Part shown: one piece after another, positions 33,820 to 42,659 of the stretch
Numbering within the stretch: position 1 is the stretch's first letter
Layout: every line of letters begins with the position of its first letter
NCBI GenBank assembly: GCA_014860445.1
Contig: JACZJT010000047.1
Location: forward strand, 122,058 to 186,057
From: Burkholderiales bacterium
GTDB lineage: Bacteria > Pseudomonadota > Gammaproteobacteria > Burkholderiales > SG8-39
Direction: 5' to 3'
DNA length: 64,000 nt
Notes under the pieces: generated by a model
What the model was told of the DNA's origin: nothing
The model's input: the letters and a program-made list of their open reading frames with translations, nothing else
Databases searched by the model: none
Program-made: the position numbers and the translations under genes

Positions 33820-34644
33820 CTATCTAAACCATCCGAAAAGTTTCTTTGCCAAGCCTTCTCCGGCCGGGTATTCATGCAAAATCTTTATCAGAATTACCGA
33901 AACGTTGTCGCGCCCACCGTTGTCGTTGGCCATTTGAACCAGTTGCTGCACCGCCAGATTCAAATTGGCGCCCAGCGCCTGCAGCGTCATGCCGATGTCC
34001 TCGTCATTCACCATGTCCGACAATCCGTCGGAGCACAGCAGATAGATGTCGCCCGGCTGGGTGTCGTATTCGTGAATCTCCGGCTCCACCGCCGGATCGA
34101 TACCCATCGCCCGCGTGACCAGGTTCTTGTTCGATGAGCCCTTTGCCTGCTCCTTGGTCAACATGCCGGCGTCGATCTGCTCCTGCAACAGCGAATGGTC
34201 CTTGCTGACCTGAATGAATTCGTCGCCGCGCATCCGGTACAGGCGCGAATCGCCGATATGCGCCACCATCACCTTGTTGTCATAGAACAGCGCCACGACC
34301 AGCGTCGTTCCCATACCCGCGTACTGAGGCTGCGTCTGCGCTGCCTGGTAGATCGATGCATTCGCCTTGGCAATCTGCTGCTGCAGCATTTTCGTAGCGG
34401 CCTTCTGCCCGCTTTGCGGATCGACCTCTTCGGGTGCATGCGCCTCGATTTGCTGGCGCAATTCAGTGGTAAGCACCGTTGTGGCCATCCCGCTCGCCAC
34501 TTCGCCGGCATTGTAGCCCCCCATGCCGTCGGCAAGCACCACGATGCCTTTCTCCGGCACCGAGGCGATCGAATCCTCGTTGTTCGAGCGCACCATTCCG
34601 GGGTCCGTATGGCTTGCGATCTCGAGGGCTTGACTCAGGTCCAT
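33820..34644 (-). CDS. PP2C-family Ser/Thr protein phosphatase
   Basis: The protein has 274 residues with the full motif set of bacterial Stp1/PstP-type phosphatases: DPGMVRSNNEDS, VLADGMGGYNAGE (metal Asp), VAHIGDSRLYRMR, CSDGLSDMVND and GGRDNVSVILI. It is soluble, Mn/Mg dependent, and removes phosphate from Ser/Thr, opposing a kinase that must be encoded elsewhere. It is the first gene of the signalling cluster and leads into the FHA gene. An 18-bp imperfect palindrome sits right before its start. Confidence 0.92.
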   Translation of the reverse strand: MDLSQALEIASHTDPGMVRSNNEDSIASVPEKGIVVLADGMGGYNAGEVASGMATTVLTTELRQQIEAHAPEEVDPQSGQKAATKMLQQQIAKANASIYQAAQTQPQYAGMGTTLVVALFYDNKVMVAHIGDSRLYRMRGDEFIQVSKDHSLLQEQIDAGMLTKEQAKGSSNKNLVTRAMGIDPAVEPEIHEYDTQPGDIYLLCSDGLSDMVNDEDIGMTLQALGANLNLAVQQLVQMANDNGGRDNVSVILIKILHEYPAGEGLAKKLFGWFR

Positions 34645-35113
34645 GCGATGCTATTCCTGGACACCGGTATCGATGCCGGTGATGCGGAAAAAACCCTCGG
34701 TCGTCCGAACTCCCGCCTTAGTCATGCCCGATCCCCTGGCCCCTTATTCTTTTACGCCAACACTCGGCTATCTGCCGGATAGCGAAGGCATTTTACGACA
34801 TCCGCCTTCGCGCTTGTGCTAAATCCGCGGAAGCAATACAGACCGGCGCGCCTTGCACAGAGGAGCGCCTTGCCGCATTGCCACGCGTCGCCTTGACGCC
34901 TCGTTCACCCCCCCATGTTTCGCCATCGCCTTTGCTGATCTCGTACTGCAAAGGCAAGTCTCATTTATAAACAGGGCGGTAATACTCATTCTTGCAGTTA
35001 AATATTAGATTAGTCAAATGTTTTTTTCTGAATCCCCTGGGGTAAACGTCGGCCCAAAACCCTCGCGTCAGCTCATATGGCGGACGAGCACTGCAATAGC
35101 GTCAGGCAAAAGC
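34645..35113. other. Intergenic region upstream of the signalling cluster
   Basis: It contains an imperfect 18-bp palindrome at 34663-34680 (ACCGGTATCGATGCCGGT), 18 bp before the PP2C start, and an AT-rich patch around 34970-35025 that could hold the cluster promoter; no convincing -35/-10 pair was found. The region ends at the frc-operon terminator. No gene is seen. Confidence 0.5.
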
Positions 35114-35143
35114 AAAAAACCCCTGGTGTACGCCAGGGGTTTT
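35114..35143 (-). terminator. Rho-independent terminator of the frc-formyltransferase operon
   Basis: An 11-bp stem (AAAACCCCTGG/CCAGGGGTTTT) with a 6-nt loop and six T residues on the minus strand, 72 bp after the formyltransferase stop. The four T on the other strand might allow weak two-way action. Confidence 0.85.
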
Positions 35144-35215
35144 CCCGATTCCATTGCGCGCCATCGCCCATTCGCGCTGCGGCCGCTAGCGCGCAGAACG
35201 CGAACGCGCCCTGGC

Positions 35216-36136
35216 TTAGTTGCCCAGTATCGTGCCTGCAGCGATTCCCAACTCGACCGGTGACACTTTCTTGCCGCTGCCCAGTTTGCCCTTGGCCACC
35301 TCGATCTGCCCGCCCTGCCCCGTAATAAGCATGCTGGTCTCGCTTACCGCGATTACTTCACCGACCTTGCCTCGAACCGCGCCGAACGTACGCACCAAGT
35401 GCTTCTTCGATCCGAACAACTGCAACTTTTCTCCGCCGATTGTGGTCCATGCGCCCGGCGCCGGATCGCAACCGCGAATTAGATTGTGAATGTAGTCGAC
35501 ATGGTTGGCCCAGTTGATCCGTGCCTCGCCCTCGCGGCACCAGCCTTCGTAGCTCGCCTGTGCTTCGTCCTGCACCAATTCCTTGTGCTTGCCCGCGACG
35601 ACCAGGTCGGCCGCTTCCAGCATCGCCGCCACGCCGAGCGGGAACAAGCGGTCGAAGTAGACCGTGCCGAGCGTATCATCGGCGCTCACCGGCGTTCTTT
35701 TCTGAAGAATCACCGCGCCTTCGTCGAGCCCGTCCGAGGGACGGAAGATGGTAAGACCAGTCTCGGTCTCGCCCTTGATCAGGGGCCAGTTGATCGAAGA
35801 GGGGCCGCGGAACTTCGGCAGCAACGACGGATGGTACTGAATGGTGCCGTGTGCGGGAATGCTGACGAATTCCTGCGGCGCGAACTGCAGCACGAAAGCC
35901 ATGATGCCGATGTCCGCCTTCGCTGCGACCAGCGCCTGTGCTGCTTCCGGTGCACGCAAAGACTTGAATTGGTAGACCTTGAGGCCCTTTTCCTCGGCCG
36001 CCGCACGCAGCGCATCCGGACGCGCCCCTTCTTTCTCCGGCGCGCAGAATACCGCGGCAACTTCGTCACCCCGCGCGAGAAAAGCTTCCAGCACCGCTTT
36101 GCCAAAATCTTGCTGCCCAATAATTGCGATTTTCAT
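35216..36136 (-). CDS. Formyltransferase-fold protein resembling the ALDH1L1 N-terminal (10-formyl-THF hydrolase) domain
   Basis: The protein has 306 residues from ATG 36136 (AAGGACGAC site); the open frame upstream of it is shadow. The fold is that of methionyl-tRNA formyltransferase, but the sequence follows the ALDH1L1 hydrolase domain more closely, for example MKIAIIGQ, YHPSLLPKFRG with His102, SDGLDEG with Asp138, and INWxxxxxxIHNxIRGxDPxPGAW. It should bind 10-formyl-THF and either release formate or transfer the formyl group. It follows frc (61 bp), so it may balance folate-bound formyl units during formyl-CoA metabolism. It is not the housekeeping Fmt, judging by context (no def gene). 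Confidence 0.8.
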   Translation of the reverse strand: MKIAIIGQQDFGKAVLEAFLARGDEVAAVFCAPEKEGARPDALRAAAEEKGLKVYQFKSLRAPEAAQALVAAKADIGIMAFVLQFAPQEFVSIPAHGTIQYHPSLLPKFRGPSSINWPLIKGETETGLTIFRPSDGLDEGAVILQKRTPVSADDTLGTVYFDRLFPLGVAAMLEAADLVVAGKHKELVQDEAQASYEGWCREGEARINWANHVDYIHNLIRGCDPAPGAWTTIGGEKLQLFGSKKHLVRTFGAVRGKVGEVIAVSETSMLITGQGGQIEVAKGKLGSGKKVSPVELGIAAGTILGN

Positions 36137-36197
36137 GTCGTCCTTCTTTTGAGCCAGTTTCAAATCGGGGGGGATATGTTCCCTGATACTTCGACCG

Positions 36198-37469
36198 CTA
36201 GGCCTTTTTCTTCGGCGGAGCGCTGAAAGCGCCTGCTGTCTTGAGCGCGCCGAACTTCGCGTCGTCGTAGCCCAGCACCTGCTTGAGCACTTCCTCGGTG
36301 TGCTCGCCCAGGAGCGGCGAGCGCTCGATTTTCGCAGGCGAGGCGGACAGCTTGATCGGCATGCCGACATTCCACCACTTGCCGCGCTGAGGGTGATCCA
36401 GTTCGACCCACATGTCGCGTCCGCGAATATGCTCGTCGTTGGCAAGATCCTCGGTGGACATGATCGGACCGCAGGGCACATCCAGCGGATTCAGGATCGC
36501 CATGAACTCGCGCTTGGTATGCTTCTCCGCGAATTTGTTGATCAGCGTCCACATGAGTTGCTGATTCTTGCGCCTGTCGCCGATGGCGGCAAAGTGGGGG
36601 TCAGTCGCGAGATCCGGCATGCCGATGTCCGGTCCGATGCGCTTGGCGAGCGCGACCCAGACCGCTTCCTGGACGACGACGTACAACCAGTCGTTCGCTC
36701 CATGGGGCTTGCAGTGGATCGCGTTGCCGAGTTGGCCGCCGCCAGAGTCGTTGCCGGCGCGCGGCACGTCCCCCATGCCCTTGTAGGTCGGCACGGAGTA
36801 CTCGGTGAGCTCGCCGCGGGTGAGACGCTGATGGTCCCGAAATTTGACCCGGCACAGGTTCATCACGCCGTCCATCATCGCGACCTCGACATACTGCCCT
36901 TCGCCGGTGCGGTTTGCCTGGTGCAAAGCGGCGAGCAGGCCGATCGCCAGATGCAGCCCGGTTCCTGAGTCGCCAATCTGCGCACCCGTAACAAACGGAG
37001 GACCGTCTGGAATACCCGTGGTGCTCATCGCACCGCCCATCGCCTGTGCGACGTTCTCGTAGGCCTTGAATTCGGCGTAGGGTCCGCTCGAGCCAAACCC
37101 CTTGATCGAGCCCATCACGATGCGCGGATTGATCTCGTGGATCTTCTCCCAGCTGAATCCGAAGCGGTCCAGCACACCCGGTCCGAAGTTCTCCATGATG
37201 ATGTCGCATTTTTTCAACAGATCCACAAACACCGCCTTGCCTTCCGCGGACTTCATATTCACCGTGATCGAGCGCTTGTTGCAGTTGAGCATGGTGAAAT
37301 AAAGGCTGTCGGCATTGGGCACGTCACGCAACTGGCCGCGCGTAGCATCGCCCTGTGGATTCTCGAACTTGATCACATCCGCGCCCATCCACGCCAGCAA
37401 TTGCGAGCATGTCGGCCCCGCTTGCACGTGTGTCATGTCTAAAATGCGAACTCCCTTGAGTGCTTCCAT
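36198..37469 (-). CDS. frc: Formyl-CoA:oxalate CoA-transferase-like enzyme
   Basis: The protein has 423 residues from ATG 37469 (GGGG site 8 nt upstream; an in-frame TTG lies 24 bases earlier). It follows Oxalobacter formigenes Frc over its length: DMTHVQAGP near the start, YFTMLNCNKRSI, VENFGPG-like MENFGPG, GAQIGDSGTG with the catalytic Asp167, and a GGGQ glycine loop. Family III CoA transferases move CoA from formyl-CoA to oxalate. The related substrate range (other acids) cannot be excluded. Oxalyl-CoA decarboxylase is not in the window. A Crp/Fnr-type site lies about 240 bp upstream. Confidence 0.85.
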   Translation of the reverse strand: MEALKGVRILDMTHVQAGPTCSQLLAWMGADVIKFENPQGDATRGQLRDVPNADSLYFTMLNCNKRSITVNMKSAEGKAVFVDLLKKCDIIMENFGPGVLDRFGFSWEKIHEINPRIVMGSIKGFGSSGPYAEFKAYENVAQAMGGAMSTTGIPDGPPFVTGAQIGDSGTGLHLAIGLLAALHQANRTGEGQYVEVAMMDGVMNLCRVKFRDHQRLTRGELTEYSVPTYKGMGDVPRAGNDSGGGQLGNAIHCKPHGANDWLYVVVQEAVWVALAKRIGPDIGMPDLATDPHFAAIGDRRKNQQLMWTLINKFAEKHTKREFMAILNPLDVPCGPIMSTEDLANDEHIRGRDMWVELDHPQRGKWWNVGMPIKLSASPAKIERSPLLGEHTEEVLKQVLGYDDAKFGALKTAGAFSAPPKKKA

Positions 37470-37701
37470 GCCCGGTACCCCTTTTGTTTTCAATTCCGCT
37501 TGCGCGGGATTTCCCGCGCACTAGGCGCGGAGCATTTGTGAATCGTGAATCATTTCTACATGGTTTGCTTCGACGCGCCAGACGATCAGGCGCGACTTCC
37601 CTACCCGGATGCTGTGGTATGCTATTTGCGCATTGCTCATGCGTCAACGTGCGACCGCCCGACGTAGCGGCCATACTAAGAAATTCGACCGCTTGCGTAC
37701 C

Positions 37702-37715
37702 TTGACTGAGGTCAA
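37702..37715. promoter_or_regulatory. Crp/Fnr-type operator between frc and the regulator gene
   Basis: TTGAC-TGAG-GTCAA, a perfect palindrome of the TTGA-N6-TCAA class. Towards frc a -10-like TAGTAT (37678-37673, minus strand) lies 23 nt away, which fits class II activation. The site is centred 51 bp before the regulator ATG, so it could also serve autoregulation. Confidence 0.7.
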
Positions 37716-37759
37716 TGATTTCGTTATTTGTTCGCGCTCAAATCCGCTCCGATCACTTC

Positions 37760-38365
37760 ATGTCGTCCATCGATACCCACCCACAGCGCAATACCATCCG
37801 CCTTCAACTCAGGCAAAGCCTCGTGCTCAAGGACATGCCCCCCAGGGCGCAGACCGAAGTCGAGGGGCTTGTGGAAATCGCCGACTTCAGCAAAGGCGAC
37901 CTGCTGGTAAACCAGGGCCACAGCGCGATGGAGCAGTTCTTCATCCTTGAGGGAATTCTCAAGCGCGTGGTCAGCGACCCAAAAGGCAAGGAAATGATCC
38001 TGCGCTTTGCCGCAGAGACCGACATGGATACGTCCTACGCCGCCTGGCGCCTGCGCACGCCGATGCCGTACAGCATCGTGGCGGTGACCAAGGCGCGCGT
38101 GGCCAAGCTCTCGATGCAGCATTGGGTCGAATTTCTTGAGCGCCACACCGGCGTCAAGGCGCGCTTCGAATACGAGGTCATGAGCCTGATGTCCGAGGTC
38201 ATGGCACACACCATTACCCTTCACCTGCTGGACGCACCGGGGCGGCTGTCACGCTTCAAGCGCAAGCACCCCGAACTGCTGGCCCGCATTCCAAAGAAGG
38301 AACTGGCATCCTATCTGAACCTCACGCCCGAGACGCTTTCCAGGCTCAAGCAGAAGAAAACCTGA
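37760..38365 (+). CDS. Crp/Fnr-family transcription regulator without cysteines
   Basis: The protein has 201 residues from ATG 37760. It has an N-terminal cNMP-binding-type barrel (about 10-125), a dimerisation helix and a C-terminal winged helix with KKELASYLNLTPETLSRLKQ. The ETLSR segment equals the E-x-x-S-R recognition pattern of FNR, which reads TTGA half sites. It has no Cys at all, so it cannot hold the FNR iron-sulfur cluster, and no clear cAMP cassette is visible; the effector is unknown. It ends shortly after the recognition helix, shorter than most family members. It is divergent from frc with an operator between them. Confidence 0.88.
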   Translation: MSSIDTHPQRNTIRLQLRQSLVLKDMPPRAQTEVEGLVEIADFSKGDLLVNQGHSAMEQFFILEGILKRVVSDPKGKEMILRFAAETDMDTSYAAWRLRTPMPYSIVAVTKARVAKLSMQHWVEFLERHTGVKARFEYEVMSLMSEVMAHTITLHLLDAPGRLSRFKRKHPELLARIPKKELASYLNLTPETLSRLKQKKT

Positions 38366-38402
38366 ACTGCGCCTGGCGAAGCATCGAGCTGACCATCGCC
38401 GG

Positions 38403-39926
38403 CTACGCGTCCTTGGCCGCCAACTTCTTGGTAACCGACCACAGCGTCGAGGCCATGGGCCAGATCAGAAGCGCAAGTGCGAGCGTGGTGATCGAGCCGA
38501 CCAGCCCGTTTTCGAACAGGATGCGCATGTCGCCCTGCGACATCAGCATCGCCTGGCGGAACGAGGCCTCCGCCCGGTCACCCAGAACAATCGCCAGTAC
38601 CAGCGGCGCGAGTGGGTAGTCGAGCTTTTTGAACAGATAGCCGGTCACGCCGAACACGACCATCATGTAGATGTCGAATGTCGCGTTGTGCACCGTGTAC
38701 GCCCCGATCGCGCAGATCACGATAATGATCGGAGCGATCACCGAAAACGGAATCCTCAGGATCGCGGCGAACAAGGGCACACAGGTCAGCACGACAATCA
38801 GTCCGGCGATGTTGCCGAGGTACATCGAGGCGATCAGGCCCCAGACAAATTCCTTCTGCTCGACGAACAGCAGCGGCCCGGGCTCGAGGCCCCAGATCAG
38901 CAGTCCGCCCAGCAGCACCGCCGCGGTAGGCGAACCCGGCACGCCGAGTGTAAGCATAGGCAGCAGTGCCGATGTGCCCGCAGCGTGTGCCGCGGTCTCC
39001 GGCGCCACCACCCCTTCGACCACGCCCTCGCCGAACTTGTCACCGTCCTTTGAGAAGCGGCGCGCCACGCCGTAGGCCATGAACGAAGCCGGCGTCGCTC
39101 CGCCCGGAACGATGCCCATGAAGCAGCCGATGGCTGCCGAACGCAGGGAGGTGAGCCAATATTTCGGCAGTTCCTTCCAGGTTTGGATCACCACCTTGAG
39201 ATTGATCTTCGCCGAGGCCCCCCTGAACTCCAGCCCTTCCTCGAGGGTCAACAGGATCTCGCCGATGCCGAACAGGCCGATCACCGCTACCAGAAAGTCA
39301 AAACCGGTAAGCAGCGTCGCCGTGCCGAAGGTCATGCGCAGCGTTCCGGTCACCGTGTCCGAGCCCACGGCGGCAAGCGCGAATCCGAGCATCATCGACA
39401 CCAGAGTCTTGAACGGCGCCTGCTTGCTCATGCCGATGAAAGCACAGAAAGTAAGCAGGTATACGGAGAAGAATTCGGGCGGGCCGAACTCGAGCGCGAA
39501 CTGGGCCACGATCGGAGATAAAAAGGTGATAACGATCACGCCCACGGCCGCGCCGATGAACGAAGAGGTAAAGGCCGCGGTCAGTGCCGCGCCGGCACGC
39601 CCCTGTTGCGCCAGCGGATAGCCGTCGAAAGTGGTCGCGACGGACCACGGCTCGCCCGGGATGTTGAACAGGATCGAGGTGATCGCACCGCCGAACAGCG
39701 CCCCCCAGTAAATGCACGACAGGAGAATGATTGCCGAAGTCTGCCCGCCGGGCGTCTGCGCCATCGAAAAGGTCAGCGGCAGCAGGATCGCGACACCGTT
39801 GGCTCCGCCCAGGCCGGGCAACACCCCGATGATGACGCCGAGGATGACCCCGGCGAACATCAGTGCGATATTGGTGAGGGAAAGTGCGACGGCGAAGCCG
39901 TCCAACAGGGAATTGAGTGCGTCCAT
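38403..39926 (-). CDS. tctA: Tripartite tricarboxylate transporter large membrane subunit TctA
   Basis: The protein has 507 residues, the normal length for TctA, with about eleven to twelve membrane helices. The signature GVLPGLGGANGVAILLPLTF lies in the N-terminal quarter and the second inverted-repeat copy GIVPGGATPASFMAYG near residue 275. It forms the ion-driven channel that takes carboxylates delivered by TctC. It starts 18 bp after TctB. The stop lies 37 bp from the convergent regulator gene. Confidence 0.93.
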   Translation of the reverse strand: MDALNSLLDGFAVALSLTNIALMFAGVILGVIIGVLPGLGGANGVAILLPLTFSMAQTPGGQTSAIILLSCIYWGALFGGAITSILFNIPGEPWSVATTFDGYPLAQQGRAGAALTAAFTSSFIGAAVGVIVITFLSPIVAQFALEFGPPEFFSVYLLTFCAFIGMSKQAPFKTLVSMMLGFALAAVGSDTVTGTLRMTFGTATLLTGFDFLVAVIGLFGIGEILLTLEEGLEFRGASAKINLKVVIQTWKELPKYWLTSLRSAAIGCFMGIVPGGATPASFMAYGVARRFSKDGDKFGEGVVEGVVAPETAAHAAGTSALLPMLTLGVPGSPTAAVLLGGLLIWGLEPGPLLFVEQKEFVWGLIASMYLGNIAGLIVVLTCVPLFAAILRIPFSVIAPIIIVICAIGAYTVHNATFDIYMMVVFGVTGYLFKKLDYPLAPLVLAIVLGDRAEASFRQAMLMSQGDMRILFENGLVGSITTLALALLIWPMASTLWSVTKKLAAKDA

Positions 39927-39944
39927 TATGCTTTTCCGCAGCGC

Positions 39945-40448
39945 CTAGTCGAGCCCGAGCAGGGACTCGACCACGCCCTTGGGCAGCGGCACCAGAAACC
40001 AGATTTCGAACACGCAATAGAAGAAAACGTTGGTGCCCACGCTCACAAACGCCGCCTTCCACCAGGCATACTTGCCCAACCAGCGCATGAAGAACGCAAT
40101 GTATATGATTGACGGAACGTAGATCCCGAGAAAGCCGACCAGCACAACGTAAACTGAAGACGGCACCAGCACGCTGAGCACCAGCTTGAGTTGTCCGACT
40201 TCGACGAAAGCACCGTTCTTCTTCGAGATCAACAGCGCGTGAACGAAATTCACCAGCGAGGCGATGCATATGATCACGCCGACGTAGAAAGGAAAATAGC
40301 CGGTCTGCGGACCGTCCGCCGCCCATCTGGCACCGATCCGCCAGCTGTCGAAAATCACGATCGCGCCCAGCGCGAATGTGAACCCGGCGACGGCCAGTTC
40401 GGCGGTCTTGTTGCTCAGCGCAGCACGCTGATCGTGTACTTCAGACAT
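39945..40448 (-). CDS. tctB: Tripartite tricarboxylate transporter small membrane subunit TctB
   Basis: The protein has 167 residues with four membrane helices, as usual for TctB (helices around 18-38, 52-72, 90-115 and 130-155). The sequence is poorly conserved in this family, and the call rests on topology and on its place between tctC and tctA. It is inserted in the inner membrane and associates with TctA. Confidence 0.88.
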   Translation of the reverse strand: MSEVHDQRAALSNKTAELAVAGFTFALGAIVIFDSWRIGARWAADGPQTGYFPFYVGVIICIASLVNFVHALLISKKNGAFVEVGQLKLVLSVLVPSSVYVVLVGFLGIYVPSIIYIAFFMRWLGKYAWWKAAFVSVGTNVFFYCVFEIWFLVPLPKGVVESLLGLD

Positions 40449-40537
40449 TCTCCTCTCTCCTGATACGGGCGCGGCGCGCCCTTGCCGCAGGCGCGCCGCT
40501 GGTGTTTGTTGTTATGGGTACCGTTGCCTGCCAGGTA

Positions 40538-41551
40538 TTATTTCTGACCCGCCATGAAACCAGCCCCCTTCATGAGCGCGACATGCTCGGCTTCCGCCGC
40601 CGCGACCCAATCGGTAAACTCCTTGCCTTCGATGCTGGTCTGGTTGAACGCACCTTTGTTCATCAGCGCGGTCCACTCCGGGGTCTCGCGCACCTTCCGC
40701 AGGACTCCCACGAAGTAGTCAACCTGATCCTGTGACACGCCACCTGCCATAAAGATACCGCGCAGCATCAGATAATTGACATCGAGTCCGGCCTCCTTGC
40801 AGGTCGGAATGTCACTCCACGCCATCGTGTCCGTCATCTTTTCCTTGTACGGCATGCGCTTGGTGTCGAAAACACAGAGCGGGCGCAGCTTGCCGCCACG
40901 CCAGTGCGCCACCGCCTCGATCGGGTTGTTGACCGAGGAATCGATATGATTGCCGACCAGCTGCACGGCCACCGTGCCGCCGCCCTTGAACGGGATGTAG
41001 GTAAACTTGGCGCCGGTCTTCTTCTCGATTGCGGCCGTGATGATCTGGTCTTCCTGTTTCGAACCGGTGCCGCCCATTTTCATCTTGTTGGCGCCGGCCT
41101 TTTTGACCGCATCGACGTACTCCTTTGCGCTCTTATAGGGCTTTTCTGCATTCACCCACAGCACGAATTCGTCCAGCGCCATCATCTTGACCGGGGTCAG
41201 ATCGCGCCAGTTGAACGGCACGGCAGTCGCAAGCGGGGTGGTAAACATGTTCGACAGCGTGATAATGATCTTGTGCGGGTCCCCCTTCGCGCCTTTTACG
41301 TCAAGGAATCCCTCGGCACCGGCGCCGCCGGATTTGTTGATCACCACCATCGGTTGTTTCATCAGATTGTGCTTGACGATGATCCCTTGGATCGCGCGCG
41401 CCATCTGGTCGGCACCGCCGCCGCTGCCCGCCGGAACGACGAATTCGACAGTCTTGGTCGGCTCCCACGCATGCGCGGGTACGGTTACGGCGGAAAGCGC
41501 AGCGACCGCCGTCGTCGTTAGAACACTCTTGAAACAAGCAGAAACTTTCAT
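40538..41551 (-). CDS. tctC: Tripartite tricarboxylate transporter periplasmic binding protein TctC
   Basis: The protein has 337 residues from ATG 41551 (GGAGGAG site just upstream). Signal peptide about 1-28, cleaved after VPAHA. The mature start WEPTKTVEFVVPAGSGGGADQMAR is typical of Bug/TctC proteins, which capture carboxylates (citrate, tartrate, aromatic acids and others) in a Venus flytrap cleft. Substrate is not deducible; neighbours point to oxalate or another small acid. It begins the tctCBA operon and is preceded by a perfect FNR-type palindrome. Confidence 0.92.
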   Translation of the reverse strand: MKVSACFKSVLTTTAVAALSAVTVPAHAWEPTKTVEFVVPAGSGGGADQMARAIQGIIVKHNLMKQPMVVINKSGGAGAEGFLDVKGAKGDPHKIIITLSNMFTTPLATAVPFNWRDLTPVKMMALDEFVLWVNAEKPYKSAKEYVDAVKKAGANKMKMGGTGSKQEDQIITAAIEKKTGAKFTYIPFKGGGTVAVQLVGNHIDSSVNNPIEAVAHWRGGKLRPLCVFDTKRMPYKEKMTDTMAWSDIPTCKEAGLDVNYLMLRGIFMAGGVSQDQVDYFVGVLRKVRETPEWTALMNKGAFNQTSIEGKEFTDWVAAAEAEHVALMKGAGFMAGQK

Positions 41552-41701
41552 GACTCCTCCTCCAGTGAAAGCAATTGAATTTCCGTCCTTCACGCGCTTG
41601 CGCACTTCAGTTGACGGGTTTTATGCCTATTGCCGCTCGGCATTATTGGCATTTTTATTGATTACAGCTACAGCATACCGCCTTACCTGCTGATCGGGGC
41701 A

Positions 41702-41715
41702 TTGATTTTGATCAA
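41702..41715. promoter_or_regulatory. Crp/Fnr-type operator upstream of tctCBA
   Basis: TTGAT-TTTG-ATCAA, the exact FNR consensus palindrome. Towards tctC a -10-like TATGCT (41677-41672, minus strand) lies 24 nt downstream. The site sits between the terC stop and tctC, about 150 bp from the tctC start. Confidence 0.75.
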
Positions 41716-41746
41716 CAAATCAAAACTGAAAAAGTAATGATTGATA

Positions 41747-42481
41747 TTAATTACCAATCTCCTGCGTTTCGCCGTGGACAGCGGTCTGCCTGCGCGACAG
41801 GTAGGTCCCGATCAGCACCACCAACAGCGCCCCGACCAGGCCGACGATGATGTCCAGATGGATACCCGCCAGCACCGGCTTAGTGTCGATGGTCTGAAAA
41901 TTGGCGCCCATCCAGTCGCGCAAGGCCGGATCGCCAACCGCCATTTCCCCAGCGACGAAACCAAGCAAGGCCCCGCCCGCCGTAATGATGATCGGAAAAC
42001 GCTCCATCACCTTCATCAGCAAGGTGCTGCCGAAAATCACCAAAGGAATACTAATCGCCAGCCCGAGAATGAGCAAGATCACACTGTCGCCGGCTGCGGC
42101 GGCCACGGCAATCACGTTATCCAGGCTCATCACCAGATCCGCGACCAAAATCGTTCGTATCGCCGCCATCAGGTTGTCATGGCCGTCGATGTTCTCCTCG
42201 CCCTCCTCCGGCAGCAGCAACTGCACGCCGATCCACAGCAACAACACGGCGCCGATCAACTTGAGATAGGGCAACTGCAGCAGCGCCACGGCAAACAAGG
42301 TGAGTACGATACGCATTGCCACCGCCGCGCCGCTGCCCCAGGCCACGGCCAGTTTCTGCTGCCGTTGCGGCAGCGAGCGCGCCGCCAGCGCGATCACCAC
42401 TGCGTTATCCCCGGACAAAACAATGTTTATCCAGATGATCTTCAGCAGCGGAATCCAGAATTCCTGTAGCGAAAGATCCAT
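41747..42481 (-). CDS. TerC-family integral membrane protein
   Basis: The protein has 244 residues and seven or eight membrane helices. TerC marks are IVLSGDNAVVIALAARSLP in helix 1 and VADLVMSLDNVIAVAAAA in the middle, each with the conserved Asp-Asn pair in the membrane. Recent work links TerC proteins to Mn export and metal loading of exoenzymes; the specific role here is unknown. It is a single gene between ftfL and tctC. Confidence 0.88.
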   Translation of the reverse strand: MDLSLQEFWIPLLKIIWINIVLSGDNAVVIALAARSLPQRQQKLAVAWGSGAAVAMRIVLTLFAVALLQLPYLKLIGAVLLLWIGVQLLLPEEGEENIDGHDNLMAAIRTILVADLVMSLDNVIAVAAAAGDSVILLILGLAISIPLVIFGSTLLMKVMERFPIIITAGGALLGFVAGEMAVGDPALRDWMGANFQTIDTKPVLAGIHLDIIVGLVGALLVVLIGTYLSRRQTAVHGETQEIGN

Positions 42482-42659
42482 TGTGCGGGAACCCTCCTCC
42501 TCCGAAGAGGCGCCATCTTACAATAGGGCAGAGTTGCGGGGCGAAGAAACACGGCAGTGGAATTTCCACAGCGCAGCGAACCGGCGCCTGCCTTGGCGCC
42601 TGATGCCGGATGCCGGCACCGTCCCCGCTCTCTTTCCCCGTTCCTCTCCCGCGTTCTGA

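Noticed and set aside
36149-36163. A fifth Crp/Fnr site (TTGAGCCAGTTTCAA) before the formyltransferase gene
   Set aside because: The half sites are 7 nt apart instead of 6, and it lies within the frc operon.
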